Notes: generated by a model not told the origin, from the sequence alone. A stretch of DNA of 64,000 nucleotides from Turnera subulata (GCA_028386065.3 JAKUCV010004248.1:22320-86319), one strand, 5' to 3'. Positions 32,641-45,803 are shown, counted from the stretch's first letter. A program made the numbers and translations.

Positions 32641-35600
32641 GCGAAGCCAAAGAAAGAACCAACAACACCCAATAAGACCACCTTCTTCCCCCCTGTAGTT
32701 TTTTTTTTTTTTTTTAGGGGCTCTGTTTTCTTTTTCCTTCCTCCAAGGAAGGGCCTTTTAACCCTGGGTGTGTGTTTATAGGCGGACCAGGGTTAAGTTA
32801 AGCACTAACCATGGTCAGTTAACACAGTAGTAGTGTGTTGTGTTTTCTGTTACTCCCCTGTGTCGTTTTTTTTTCCGTCTCCTAAAAATGAATTCTGTGT
32901 GTTTCTGTTAATAAATGGAAGGGTCTAGAAATAGGGGTGTGGGCCGTTGGATTGGAGAAGCGGTGAGTGGAGGAGGGCCGTTGGATCGTAAAAGGGCTGT
33001 TTTTATGGAGAGGGAGAGAAGGGGGCTGACGTGGAGATAAGGGGTTGGAGGATGACGTGGCCCCGCGGGTCACGGTCATTGACACAGCGCTGTCAGCGAA
33101 TGGGTGAGGAGGAGGCTTTACAAATTTCTATGCTGGCACCCCCAATCAAAGAATAGGCCTTTCTTGACTTAATATCGAAAATACCCTTCTTCTTCTTTAT
33201 TTTCCATTTTAATAGAATTCCTTTTATAATAGAAGCATTCAAGATTTAAATAAATAAATGGGTAACAATCCATGGAGAGGGAATTGGCACCAATCAAAGA
33301 GGATATTTCTTTTTTTATTATAAATTAGTCTGAAAATTCAAAACAAATTGAGGTAATAGTTTGTCCTTTACAAAAAAAATTAAATGACAATTATAATACA
33401 TCCTTTACAAACTGTGATGACCATTGACCATGACACTTATTACTGTACTGAGATTGCTGACCACTCGTTGTTAATGCTGTGACCTAATATTAATTACTAA
33501 TTTTGATTTTTTGGTACATTTGGAATTTACATAGATTATTCACAACTCAACCCCAAATTATCATCAATCTCACCCATTAAAGTTGAATCCATTATCTTCT
33601 AAAAAAAAAATCGAATCCATGATCCTTTGGAATAGGTTTCAAGGAAGATGTCACTAGTTGTAGTGTTATTAATGTTGTTATATTACTAACAAATGAGGGT
33701 TTTATTAATACTTTCCAAGCGGAAAATATATTGCAATTCATTTTTGTGGAAAGTTGTATTTCACAAAGGTATTTCCCAACTACAACTTATTATCAATAAA
33801 ACAAACAGGTCCTAGAACCTAAAATCTCGTAAATTCTAGGATGTATGTCCATATAAGTAACAGAAAAACAATATTCAACACAGTTTTATCGAAGATTACT
33901 ACTCTCTTTTCTCTTTTTTTTGGGCCCGTGAATGAAGACACTACTCGTAAACCTACCACATGTTTCTGTCTTGATTCAGTTGGATTTTAGCATTTAATGT
34001 GCCTGGGAAATATTTTCGTATTTGCTTCACGTGTTTACAATATAGGTAGGCAATTTCACATTCACCAACACAATGTACCAAAAAAAAAACATACACCAAA
34101 ACAATGCATCAGTTTCAAGGATTCCTACGATATAGTAGTAGCCCAAATTCTTTGCACTGCCGCAGATCATGAAGCTTTGTTCTACCAGCTACAAGATCAG
34201 CCATTCATCTGTCCCCGCCTGTATTTCCCCATCAAAGCTTGCACCAACCAAATTAATGGTTCACTTCAATATTCCACTATCTTTGTCTATCTATAATTTA
34301 CAAAATAGTTTCCATTATTCAATTTTATGACGATCATTGTGATATTGGTCGAGGAAATGTATTTTTGTTAGCCGAGAATTCGAAGATAATGTGTTACTCT
34401 TTCAAGTTACTAAATACTACTAAGTATCATAATCTTCTTAGAAAGTTACAAGTGACTATTAGAAAACGCGATTATGGAGATAAGTAAGACCATAATTAAT
34501 TCCATCACTTCACCATTTTCCACCCATGATTGACCACACCGATTGGAACTTGGTGTTTATCTCTTGAAGTGCAAGTTATTGGTCATTTTCCGAAAAAAGA
34601 ATAATAAGAAGTTGGATTGATACTTTTAATCCAAAATGTAACAAAATTTAAATCTATCGAGATGATCATGCTGTTCTTTCCCGTGTCGCTGTAATTGATC
34701 CCACTATTCAATGAGATCAATAAACAGCTGAAATATATAAAATCGCAGATATCATATCTTGACGCATGGAGTATTAGATGGCTCGAGCCATTGTTGAGAA
34801 AGGTAAAACCGAGATTAAGATTTGTAATATATACATGTCCAACGAATTTATTTCCTTATCGATGTGAAAGTATACGGGATTAGTTACTTTCCTGCTGTTA
34901 ATTCCAGGAGTTATTTTTCGTTAATAAAGTTATCATTTTCAAGAAACTGGATAGTTAACGCCTCACGGCTCATTTTCGCTTGAAAAAAAATATCATTTTT
35001 GGTATTAATTTTAAGGAATATGAAGTTGCATTGATGGAAACTAATTCCTTTCAGTCATATCTTGCGCTTTTGTATTTTTTTTGGTCTAATATAATTAAAA
35101 AACTCCCCGAGTTTTTATTGCAATCTTTTTCAGTTGGGTGATGTATGCGACATTTTCTAAACAAACAAAAGAGCAAAGAAAAAATGCCCATGAAAAGCAT
35201 ACGGGTGACAAAACCCAATGAAGTGAAATAAATTGACACTACTAAATGATAAAAATCCTTGTTTAGATTAAAGTATTGGGGAAAAGAAACCCATTAACTA
35301 CAAAATTTATTTTCTTTTCCGGTCTTGAAACTTTGAACCTATCAATTTTGGCTGTCTTTTCTCCTACCCACTGACAAAGCATCAAACGCATGAAAAAGAC
35401 ATCGAAATCATTGTGCTACCACCATGAACTCATAAAGGTCACGAATGAGTTAACTTAGTGCAAACACAATCTATACACCTTCGATCAGGTAAAACTAGTC
35501 TAGTAATAAAGTTTTGATTAAATCTGTCACCTATTAATCAAGCGTATATTTGGCCATATATGTGTGGATACACTGTAACGCGATTTTACCATATTGTTCA

Positions 35601-36554
35601 GTAACTCGGTTCATAATAGATAATTATGCTTCCAACCATGAGAATATTAATTTTAATTAATTACTTACCCAGCTATCTAAAGACACATGTAGGAATTATT
35701 TTTTTCCAAATATATAGAGTCGTCCTACGTTTTACTCGGGGCTTGCCGCCGTTGTAATCAAGAGTCAGTGAGAGAAACTAATTTTGCAAGTGCTTAAGTA
35801 AAAAAGAAATTATGAAATAAAATTAACAAGCAGATATTTTTTTTTCAAATAAGTACAATATTAATATTGCACTTGAAAGATTGAAACTGAATTCAAAAGT
35901 CAAAACATTTTTTCTTGATACGGTAGATAATCACAACATAATCAAGTTAATGCTGGCTGTATTCTTGTGTGTTGTTAATTTATATATGCTCTAGCTTTCA
36001 GTTTGACATTTATTAAATTATCGATTATCACCTCCATCACTATCGTAATGTTTTCACAACACTATTTTAGTCTTTTTTTCTTTTGAGAAACTATTTAAGT
36101 CTTAAAAAGCCGTAATCACACATACTTAAATGCAGGAGGACGTGGGACAATGTATTATAATTGATGTTAATTTGTACCCTTAATGTATACGATAAAGGCA
36201 AAGCTTTATCTATTCGTCGGCTCAAATCCTTGTAATGAACCACGATTTCGAAGATTTTGATGAAAATATCAAAGTTGATATTCCTATTCCTTCTTTTGAT
36301 GATTAAGCCAACATCAAAGATGATCCCGGTTTCAAGTATCAAAGAATGTGCTATGCACCAACGCGCACCAACTTTTCTTGCTATTAAAATTATGTGAAGA
36401 ATCCAACAAAGCTACTCCTATATTAAAAAAGTAACCTAGTGGCTGGTTTGGTACCTGCAAGCGGCATGTGCCGGCACAAGGGACGTGCAGGGCGGTCGTG
36501 GGGCTTGAGATTTTTTTTTCCCGGCCACAGAGCCGCGTCAGCAAATGTTGATAG
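32641..36554. other. Intergenic region upstream of the PI4-kinase gene
   Basis: 32641-33120 is the likely PI4-kinase promoter, with patches richer in GC (GACGTGGCCCCGCGGGTC at 33053-33070). From 33120 to 36554 the DNA is AT-rich with homopolymer runs. A 99-codon open frame at 33997-34296 has no recognisable domain. I see no supported gene. Confidence 0.5.
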
Positions 36555-36564
36555 GACTAAACAT

Positions 36565-38553
36565 GGGCTTCATTACAATTTACCCCCCTGAACTTTCGGT
36601 CAAACTACAATCACCCCCTGACAAAAATAAACCGGTATTTGACCCCTTTAACTTTGTAATTTCACGTTTTACCTCATTCCGTTAGGGCTTTTACATTTAT
36701 GTTAGTTGAGTTAACGGAATGCACGGATGATCGACACGTGGCAAAATCATTATCGTTCAATTTTTCCATTTTAATTTAGCAGGAAAATGTAAAAAAGAAA
36801 AAAACAAACTATCTAATGATTATTACTTTTGTTTTAAGGAAAAAATATAAAATATTTATATCATAGGAAAAAAAATAAAGAAGAGGTAATCGAATAACTT
36901 TTTGTTTGAAAAAATTTGTATTCTATTATTTTTATTAATAGGAAATAAAAAATATATTAAAAAAAAGTAAGAAAAGTTAATTATTAACATCCAACTATAA
37001 ATATCATTAAATGTTATTTCCTCTTCCCATAGAAAAAAAAAATTAAGGAGAGGATATCTTGGCCAATTAGAAAATAACAATACATGTGATAAAATTTATT
37101 TTTAATTATTTAAAAAAACAAAAAAAATTAATATGAAAAAGGAAAAGAAAGAAAGAAAGAAATTTCAATCATTAACATCCAATCATAAATATAAAATTTC
37201 TTAAAAATACGTATTTTAGTCAAAAAAGAAAAATTTCAAATTGACTCTTTAATTTTAAAAAATAAAAAAGATGAAAAAATATTTGAAATTATTTTTTAAT
37301 TAGAAAACATCAACCTTCAACCAACTCTTATCTCCCTCCTTAAGAAAAATTAAATTAATTTTTCTTTTAATTTGCCAGTCTTGAAACCTAATATTTCTCT
37401 TTTTCCCTGCCAACAAAACCATCACAACCACCTGCATCAACGCCGCCGCAACAACAAGAAGTAAAATTATTTTTCCAATTTGCTATGGCTTTGAAACCTA
37501 TGATTATCTCATCTCCCTTAACTGCCATCACCACCACCACCACTACCACCACTGCCACCGCCATCACCAGGAGCTCTTCTTACAAAAAAAAATTTAAACA
37601 AAACCATTTTCTTGTTTGCTATGGTTTTGAAATCCACTGTTACCCCCATTTTCTCAATCTTCATCACATCCATCACCACCACCACGCCCAAACTCTCCCT
37701 AAAAAACTAAAACTATTTTTTTTATTTGTTTTTCTTGAAACCCAGTTACCCCTCTCCCTCAATTGCCACCACAATCATAACCACCACACCACAACCGGAA
37801 ACTCGAAACTACCCCAACCTCCCTCCTCCTCCCCTGCCTTCACTGCAACGACCACCACTCTATTGCCCACAAATACAAGCTCTAATCTTAACCCTAACTC
37901 TTCCCCAAAATCACAAACTAACACCACCTCCATTAAGCCCCAATAATTCACTGACTATGGCATGGCTGGCTTTGAGTCCGCCAGGACCTGGGAAAAAATT
38001 GGGCCTCTATTTCTTGTTGCTGGCCGGGAGTGAAGGAGTTGAGGGAGAGAGAACCAGAACAGAGGATAGAGGGTGTGGTGGGGGGGGGGGAGGAGGAGGA
38101 GAGACGCGAGCCAGTGAGGGAAGAAAGGAGAGGCGAAGTGACGGTGGATGGAGGTACGGGCCGCGAGGAGGAGGAGGAGAAGGAAAGAAAAGAAGAAGAA
38201 GGAAGAAAAAGGAAGATGAAGGAAAAGATAAAAAAGAAAAACAAAGAAAATAAAAGCCCGGTGGAGAAGAAAAGAGAAAAAGAAAGAAGAAAAAAAAGAA
38301 AAGAATAAGGAAAATAGAAAGTCCGGGTTGAGAAGAAAAAAAATAAGTAAAAAAAGAAAAAATCAACGGTCCCGAACAAGCCACGTGTCTAAAATCCACA
38401 AGTTCCGTTAACAGAGTTAACAGAGTCAGAATCGGGTCAACCATAAGGGGTAAACCGTGGAATCACAAAATTTAGGGGGTTAAATATCGGTTTATTTTTG
38501 TCAGGGGGTGATTGTAGTTTGACCGAAAGTTCAGGGGTAAATTGTAATGAAGC
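36565..38553. mobile_element. Non-autonomous Mutator-like element (MULE), about 2 kb
   Basis: The outer ends are inverted copies: left CTTCATTACAATTTACCCC (36568 on), right GGGGTAAATTGTAATGAAG. Similarity continues inward for about 150-180 bp, including the shared ACTTTCGGTCAAACTACAAT, ATCACCCCCTGAC and CACGTGGC. The element is flanked by a perfect 10-bp duplication, GACTAAACAT (36555-36564 and 38554-38563), typical of Mutator. The interior has no transposase. It holds AT-rich DNA, a stretch of low-complexity open frames with His/Thr/Pro runs (37480-37950) and a purine-rich tract (38080-38350), so it may have picked up host sequence. Confidence 0.88.
38080..38350. repeat. Polypurine tract inside the MULE
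   Basis: About 270 bases consisting mainly of G and A on the plus strand, including a G10 run near 38080. Translations on either strand are composition artefacts (Lys/Glu/Arg or Phe/Ser/Leu). It mirrors the pyrimidine tracts at 13580-13830 and 50020-50150. Confidence 0.75.
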
Positions 38554-38563
38554 GACTAAACAT

Positions 38564-41500
38564 ATAGTATATATAGTATATACCAATAACCAGTACCATA
38601 TATTATATATGTATATCCAATACTGTGCATGTGAAAAATAGATTACGAACATAAACAGTCAAAACCATAGTATTTATTATGAGAACATTATAATATACTA
38701 TCTGCCATCGCCAATGCACGTAATTGTGACTCATTATTTTATCCGATGTGTCGGTGTTCATCGAGCCACGTGTTGTATTGCTGTCTCCTTGAAATTCGAT
38801 TTGTGTGAGGTAAGGATATTTTAAAGTCAGTCTGTAATACTATGTAGTATGTGCTTCCTCTAGTCTTATAAATCGAATGAAATGAAGTGCTCTGATTGAA
38901 GTTTTTTTGGTCACTTTAATTTCACCGGCAACAAAATGCATATTCTTTCTAGGAATAACTTTTACTCCATTTTCTCACCTGGTACATCCATCCTACGTAT
39001 ATCCTTTTAAGGAAACGAGAATGAGGATAAACATTGTCGTGGCGTGGGCATAAAGTCAAATCTGGTCCAAAAGTGGTAAGCATATGCCCATAGTTTGGGG
39101 CCAAAGCATACTTTTAAAATTAAAATGAAAAACAAGAAAGAGAAGAAAAAAGAGGAATACGTGTACAACTTGGAATTAATAATAAATAAATAAATATACA
39201 TGTATATATATGTGGATAAAATGTTACCCAAGATGGGTTCCCATATTTGGTGTGTTCTTGTGTTCCTCTCCTCTTTCCTGGTTAAATGAGCAAATGGGCA
39301 GACCACAACAAGAGCCTGAAATCTGGGCAGCACCCACCACAAGAGTAATGACCACTTGACTGACCAGTCTAGGTACAGTGTACAAACACCCAATCATGAA
39401 TCGAAAAAAGAAAAGGATTTAAAAAAAGAAGAAGAAGAAGAGAGGAAAGACTCAAAAAAAGACAAAGTCCAAGTAGTAACATGCTGCCATGTCATCCTGG
39501 TGAAGCAGGATCGTCCAAGTGGCAAAGCAGCACATTGTTTTGGTACGGACCAAGAGATTTCTCTTTTTTTTTTTTTTAAATATTGAAATGGATGGGTCAG
39601 CTAAATCCAATTATCTTGTGGCCAAGAGTTGAAGACGAATGTGGGTTTAGTATAAATAGTAAACAACTTAAATCCGTTCAAGTGAAATCTCATTAGAACT
39701 TTTTATGTATGTAGAAACTCTGACTCATTCAAATGATAAGCAATTTCGTTTGACTTAAGCGAGGTTTCAGATTTGAGTCTTCGTATACGTAAATAGTTTC
39801 CAGACCGGTGTCGAATCCGGAATAGTCGGGGCAGACATTGAAACTTTGGATAAAGGATGAGGAAAAAAAAAAAATCAAAAGTTTAAGAGAAGGTACCAAA
39901 TAAAATTGTCAGTTCCTTTGACAGAGAACAAAATAATCCGGTGGGCTGGGTCGGCACATGGATTTTACGGGTTCTCCCTACCCACCCAGTCACCCACGTG
40001 CGCCTATGGTTTCTTTAATTGGACTCCTCTCCTCTCCTCCTGTGGTTGGTTGGTAACGTACCCGGGCCGGCCTCGTAACACTAATACTCGTCGTTTCGTC
40101 ATTTATTTCCTGAAAATCTAACAGAGTTCGTCACAGTCCTTACTGCCTCAACCGGAGGCAACCGTCATTGATAAAATAGTATTGTTCTAATATATTTTTA
40201 TCCAATTTAAAAAAAAACAATATAAAAATTAAAATTTTTTATCTGGTCACTGATTTAATCTAGTTCAAACCATATGGGCCCACCTGGATTATTTTTGGTT
40301 ATAGCCACACATATATTGTGTGATTAATAGGTAAATGGGTACCTATTTCTCCTCAACGGTACGATATAGATAACGTTCCTGAATATAAAAATTGAAAATT
40401 TTTGTAGCCCTATGATCGACCAGAGGAGGATTATTGAAGTTATATGGTCTATGTTGGCATTTCATTATGGAGTTCATGTTAAATAATGAACCTTAATCGT
40501 GTCAGTATATCTACCAAAGATGTTTCGAGTTCAATGAATTGTGGACCTTGGAGCAACGGTAATAACGGTTCCTAGGCAGCAGGCAACGTTGTAGGGCTTG
40601 GTTTGAAGCTTTTGCTGTGAATGTAAGGTAGGAGGAGGTGTATGTTTAGAACATTGAACCTAGAAGACCAGGGAGGGGGTATCTATTCAGATTTTCAGGT
40701 TGACTGTCATAAGTTTTGGAACATATAAATATGTATATAGCTGCCTTTGCCTGCATCCCAGGAGAGAATCAAGTTATTTTTGAAGAAGTAATTAGCTGCA
40801 CCTTAATTATAAATGGATTGACATCTCTTGTTCTCGAAGGTTGTTCCTATAGTCAGCTTGGATTGACATCTCTTGTTCTCGAAGGTTATTCCTATAATCA
40901 GCTCTTTACAAGTTGAAGCTTAATTAGGATGCAGATGCAGATAGTCATTAGTCAAGATAACCAACCACTCCTGTTATGGGATGCTTAGTAAGTTAATCTC
41001 CAAAAGGCAAAGGCTTTCAACATCAGTGTAATTTCGACTTTCCACTTAAAATTTGTTGTGGCGCATGAATTAATGCAAAGACTATTGACCATTTTGTCGT
41101 CTAACGTGAGTTTTTTCAAGACCACGACCGTGGGAAATGATTGTGCTGTAGGAGTACTACGAATAAAAAAGCTGACTCCTTTTGCACTTTAAGCACTTTA
41201 GTCAGCAATACACAGCAGACGTGGACATATAGTTGGCATTGAAAAGAAGGGCAACGTAGAAGGATAAATACAAATATCTTCCTCATGGCTCTGCATTTTT
41301 AAATTTGTTAATTTACTGTTGTTTTTTTTTTATTAAGTGTTCTTTTATTAAGTATTTTTTGTTGTAAGCAGGCGGTCAGTGATTTTAATATGGGATTTCT
41401 TAATAAAAAATCTTTTTGATTTTTTTTAGTCGTTTACTTGCATTTGGAATAGTAGTGTATTAAAAAAATAATAAAGCAGTGAGCTTAAATCAATAGATTT

Positions 41501-42238
41501 TCATAGTTTTGACCGGTAATCCTATAAGGCTATAACTATTAAGAATATATTATATTTGCCATCAGAATGCAATATGTATCCATATTAGATATATACTTTT
41601 CATGAAAAAAAAATATATTAGATATATACAAAAAGAGAGAAAAGAAAATTGACAAAAAAAAAAAGAAAGAGAAAGAAAAGAGTTGGAGAAAATATGACAT
41701 AAACCCAAGGCCCAGAATTCTGTAGCGAAACAAACTAATAAATGGTTTAGGGCCGAATCACCACACCAGAGCAAGGGTGATGGCAGAGACAGGTCCAACT
41801 CTGTAAAGATCCATAAGGATGAACGTATGAGGTCTTCTCCAGCTAACTGTTTTTTTGGTAGAGAAAATAACTGTTGTTAGTTCATTGAGTGTTTTATTAA
41901 ACTGATTGAATCATTGACAATCAGTTGCTTGTAAAACAACAGTATGTCTTTTTTCCTTGATCTTGATTACATCTGCATTTTTATGTTTCTACTGTTTGCA
42001 AATTGAAAAAAAATTGAATTCCTTGGCATGGCAGCAGTATTAAAATCCAGGGTGTGTAATTCTGTGGCACTATATATTCATTCAACTGAATAGCATGAGT
42101 AAGAAATAGAACATTGAACCTATCATGTGTACTCACAAGTCACAACACAACAAGATTTTACATTAATTGTTCTACAACACTTCAAGAGGAAGGCAAAGGT
42201 GTTAGGAAACACACCAACTCATCATGCAGGTCTCCAGG
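38564..42238. other. Gene-poor region between the MULE and the acidic-protein genes
   Basis: AT-rich with scattered homopolymers and no supported ORF. A short tandem duplication, GGATTGACATCTCTTGTTCT at about 40815 and 40860 (period about 45), is visible. From about 41795 the sequence begins to match 44545 onward, marking the left edge of the local segmental duplication that carries the next genes. Confidence 0.5.
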
Positions 42239-42768
42239 TCACCAATGCCAAGATCTTCCTCTAAGATTCTGATCCTCCTTCTCCTTGTTCCTCCAAAACG
42301 ACAAAAGTTCTTGAAACTGCAAAGAAACAGCAAAAGAACAATTAATGGAACAAATTATAAAAGGAGAACAGCGAAAAATGAGAATAGCTATGGCATTAAG
42401 TCAGCAGAAACCAAGAAAAAGATATCAAAATAGAAAACAAATGAAAGATTTTCGACAAGATGAAATTACCAGGCTATGGATCATACACATACTTGTTTAT
42501 TTTCTTCTTTTTGTCTGTTTACTGGAGCCATAACCCGCAAAGAACCTTTCTTCAGCTTGCTTTCTATTTTCTTGTCTTCTCCATCATCTCCTGATTCACT
42601 AAAAGATGGAATCTCCCAATCTTCCAACTCCACACTGCCCTGATCATCATCATCAGCCTCCTTTTGTTCATGATCATACTTAACTGTGTCATCACTATCA
42701 AAACTAACCACGGACTTGGTCGACGAAGGGCTACCAGATCTTTTGCTTAAGTATGCGAAAAACTTCAT
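42239..42768 (-). CDS. Small acidic protein, copy A (lacks the membrane segment)
   Basis: Exon 1 is 42768-42493 (ATG, MKFFAYLSKRS) and exon 2 is 42316-42239, joined across a GTATGT donor and a TTTCTTTGCAG acceptor; 117 aa. The sequence is SVVSFDSDDTVKYDHEQK, an Asp/Glu-rich middle, LEDWEIPSFSES, a basic KKGSLRVM block and FQELLSFW at the C-terminal end. It is the tandem relative of 45023-45803 but begins at the internal Met of that protein and lacks its ~65-residue hydrophobic N terminus; the sequence upstream here does not encode one. I recognise no family. It may be a truncated, possibly non-functional copy, or a soluble form. Confidence 0.5.
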
Positions 42769-42789
42769 GGCTAACGATGTGGTGTACAA

Positions 42790-43530
42790 GAAAAAGAGTA
42801 ATAATAGATCTCACTCGCTGGAGCTTATTGTTGGCTTGATTAAGAATGAATTGAGATGAAATGTAATGTGACTTTCATTAAGTATCAGAGTTCAATATAT
42901 ACACATATAGTGATAACGTATGTAGACCGGAGAGATTAGAGTAATTAACTCATAACTATTCTATATACTGTTTAATTACAAATAATGATTGTTGGTGTTA
43001 GCTAGTGACATACTTGAACACAAAACCTAAAGTTCTATTCCTGGTAGTTCTCTCTTGCATAGTTGTGAGAAGAATTCTAAGTGCCTTGTATTACTATGTA
43101 ATGTAAACTGTATCTGTTGAGAATGTATATATAATACACACTAGGAGGAACTCACGGATAAGTGAGCCTCTCACATACCCTAAATACTTTCCTTGGAAAT
43201 TCTATATGGTAGCGAGCATTCAGCTTAACCGCATCAATCTTAATTCGCATAGGCCTCCTGCGAATACACCCATATCTACTGATTCTTCTTTTGTTTAGAG
43301 GTAGATGCCGATGACTTAGGTTTAGCAACTGGACTAGAAGTTCTGATTATGAAAAGCAGTGTCTCTACTAGCATTCAACCAACCAATCTCCATCAATGCC
43401 AATTCAACAACAACAACAACTTAATCACAAAGTGTACTTATTTCTCATCACAAAAATGGAATAAGAAACACACAGAACTGAAAGAAATGCCTAAGTTTTA
43501 CCATTGAAGGATTGTGGCTGAACATTGCTC
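42790..43530. other. Spacer between acidic-protein copy A and the V-ATPase factor pseudogene
   Basis: About 740 bp without an open reading frame of interest. The first part should hold the promoter of copy A. No repeats stand out. Confidence 0.4.
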
Positions 43531-43539
43531 GAATGCAGC

Positions 43540-44126
43540 ATTATCCAACAAGGTATCCGGTAAACATTCTTCTTATGAAGAGAAAGACCCAAACTTTGAT
43601 AACCAAAGACAGAGAGTAATGAAGAAGATAAAGGCTCGTCCTCGCTGGCATTCTTTGTCAGGGTAATATCCCTAACTACGCCTTCATCTCTGCCAGTTCC
43701 TCCAGCTTCTTCAACCTCGCCTTCAACTCTTCACTCTTAAGCACAACTTAACCATTGAAAAGAAAGAAAACAACAATTAAAACAGACCCCGAAATGAAAA
43801 AAACCAAAAGAACACGAAAGTTTGATAATTGCTTGATGCTACCTTCTCTCTGGGTTTGGGGCTGGTGAATAGGAACTGGGTTCCGGAGAAGAGGTGGATC
43901 AGTTCGTGTCGGGTGAAAGCAGAGGACCCGACCCAGATGCTCCGGAGAGAGCTGTAGTGGATGCTGTATTGAGAACAGAGACTGGAAGCCAGGTCGCGGA
44001 GCTGTTTGGAGAGGTTCGGGTCTTTGGCGACGGAGGAGAGGAAGGAGCGGACGGGTTCGGTGGCGGAGGTTACCAGTTGGCCTCCTCCTCCTGTTGGACT
44101 TGGCGGGTCGGTCTGGCGCTACCCAT
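43540..44126 (-). pseudogene. Decayed V-ATPase ER-assembly factor (Vma12-like) gene
   Basis: Starting from an ATG at 44126 the frame closes after 18 codons, but one frame over the minus strand reads LVTSATEPVRSFLSSVAKDP, then SSLCSQYSIHYSSLRSIW, RHELIHLFSGTQFLF and SPKPREK. A GT-AG intron follows (about 43739-43841), then SEELKARLKKLEELAEM, then another frame break, and VRDIT in a third frame. This order matches the N-terminal half of plant Vma12-type proteins, which help assemble V-ATPase V0 in the ER (Arabidopsis At5g52980 as I recall). The C-terminal membrane helices are not recognisable. Two frame breaks and the missing C terminus make it a pseudogene. Confidence 0.65.
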
Positions 44127-45022
44127 TTTTGGATTTTTTTTTTTTCAACTCGGAGAAGAAAAGATAGTAGATGGGGAAATGTTGGGTCCAAACCGAGCAT
44201 GAAAAGTGACCGATAATCATCAAAAACAGATCCTTCAATTCATCAGCAACCTTAACCTATCTGCCTAATTGTGTTCATCCAATCTCTCACATTAGGACAC
44301 ATGATGCAATTAAATTGTGTATGATCGAAAAAAAAAATGCAATTAAATTGTGTGGCGAACATTAGTTTAATTAGCGTCAAGTACTTAGCATCCTGTCTTA
44401 CTATAAATCTAGAGATATATCAAAGTGGCTGTAATATCAGGGAGTTTTTAATTCTGTGATGAATATATGTACAACGTGTGTTCTTCATGCAAGAACAAAC
44501 ACACCACGTCAGGTAAAATGGACAAGAAAAAAGAAACACCCTGTGACTCTGTAAGATCCATGTGAGGGTGAATGAAGGAGGTACATCCCCAGCAAAATGT
44601 TTTTGTTCTTAGAGCGATCAACTGTTGTTAGTTCATTGTCAACTTCTTGTTGGGTGTGTTAAATTGATTGAATCATTGACAGTAAGTTCAGTTGCCTGCA
44701 AAAAAACCAGTATGTCTGTGTGTTCCTTGCTCTTACATCTGCATTCTTATGTTTCTACTGTTTGCAAATAAAAAAAACTGAATTACTTGCCAGATATCCA
44801 ATGTGTGTAATCTGCGGTACTATATATTAGCATCAAAAAAATCTGTGGCACTATGTGTTCATTTAACTGCACAGCATGACTAAGAAACATATAGAACATT
44901 GAACCTATCATGTGTACTCACAAGTCACAACAACAAGATTGTACATTGTTCTACAACACTTTAAGAAGGCAAAACTGTTAGGAAACACATCAACTCATCG
45001 TGGAGGTCCTAGGTAACCAATT
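44127..45022. repeat. Duplicated 3' flank of the acidic-protein genes
   Basis: From about 44545 onward this matches 41795-42238 in order: CTGTAAGATCCAT, TTGAATCATTGACA, ACATTGAACCTATCATGTG, ACTCACAAGTCACAACA and GTTAGGAAACACA. The duplication thus covers the gene plus about 450 bp of 3' flank. 44127-44545 looks unique and AT-rich. No gene is seen. Confidence 0.65.
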
Positions 45023-45803
45023 TCAAGATCTTCCTCTAAGATTCTGATGCCCCTTCTCTTTGTCTCTCCAAAACGACAAAAGTTCTTGAAACTGCAAAGA
45101 AACAGAAAACGAACAAATAATTGAACAAATTATAAAAGGAGAACAACGAAAAATGAGAATAAACTGATTCATGTTTGAATACAGAATAGCTATGGCAATT
45201 AAGTCAGCTGAACCCAAGAAAAAGATATCAAATTAGAAAACAAATGAAAGACTCTCTACACGAAGAAAATGACCATACACATACTTGTTTACTTTCTTCT
45301 TTTTGGCTGTTTATTAGAGGCATAACCCGCAAAGAACCTTTCTTCAGCTTGCTTTCTCTCCTTTGATGAAACCCTTCATGTTCTCTTTTGTTGTCTTCTC
45401 CATCATCTTCTGATTCACTAAAAGATGGAATCTCCCAATCTTCCAACTCCACACTGTCCTGCTTCTCGCTCAGGCCCTGATCATCATCATCATCAGCGGC
45501 CTTTTGTTCATGATCATACTTAACTGTGTCATCACTATCGAAACTAACAACAGATTTGGTCGACGAAGGGCTGACAAATCTTCCGCCTAAGTATGCGAAA
45601 AGCTTCATGGCTATCGATGTGGCGTCAAAAATAGCACAACCAAAGACAAAACACCAAAACCATGGAATGACTAGCACAGCGAAGAACAATATGGAAATCA
45701 AGGCCAAGAGGAAGAATGGAAGGAGAAAGATTGATGAGAAAAGAGTTGCAGAGAAATTTATCAGTAGAGGGAATAAGGTAGGGAATCGAAGATGCTGAGG
45801 CAT
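45023..45803 (-). CDS. Small membrane protein with an acidic tail, copy B
   Basis: Exon 1 is 45803-45285 (ATG, MPQHLRFPTLF) and exon 2 is 45091-45023, with a CAA/GTATGTG donor and a TTTCTTTGCAG acceptor; 195 aa. Residues ~10-60 are strongly hydrophobic, enough for two short transmembrane segments or one helical hairpin. A soluble tail follows: KSVVSFDSDDTVKYDHEQK, Asp/Glu/Gln-rich runs, LEDWEIPSFSES, a basic RRESKLKKGSLRVM block and a C-terminal FQELLSFWRDKEK. I do not recognise the family. Copy A at 42239-42768 repeats the tail but not the membrane part. The topology and acidic tail suggest a peripheral-contact or adaptor role, but no function can be named. Confidence 0.7.

Noticed and set aside
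33997..34296. 99-codon open frame upstream of the MULE
   Set aside because: No domain, no splice context and AT-rich surroundings; within chance expectation.
37485..38444. Several open frames up to 175 codons on both strands
   Set aside because: All lie inside the MULE, overlap each other, and are low-complexity (His/Thr/Pro, Lys/Glu or Phe/Ser/Leu).
43894..44202. 102-codon plus-strand frame over the V-ATPase factor pseudogene
   Set aside because: It is the antisense shadow of the GC-rich pseudogene exon.
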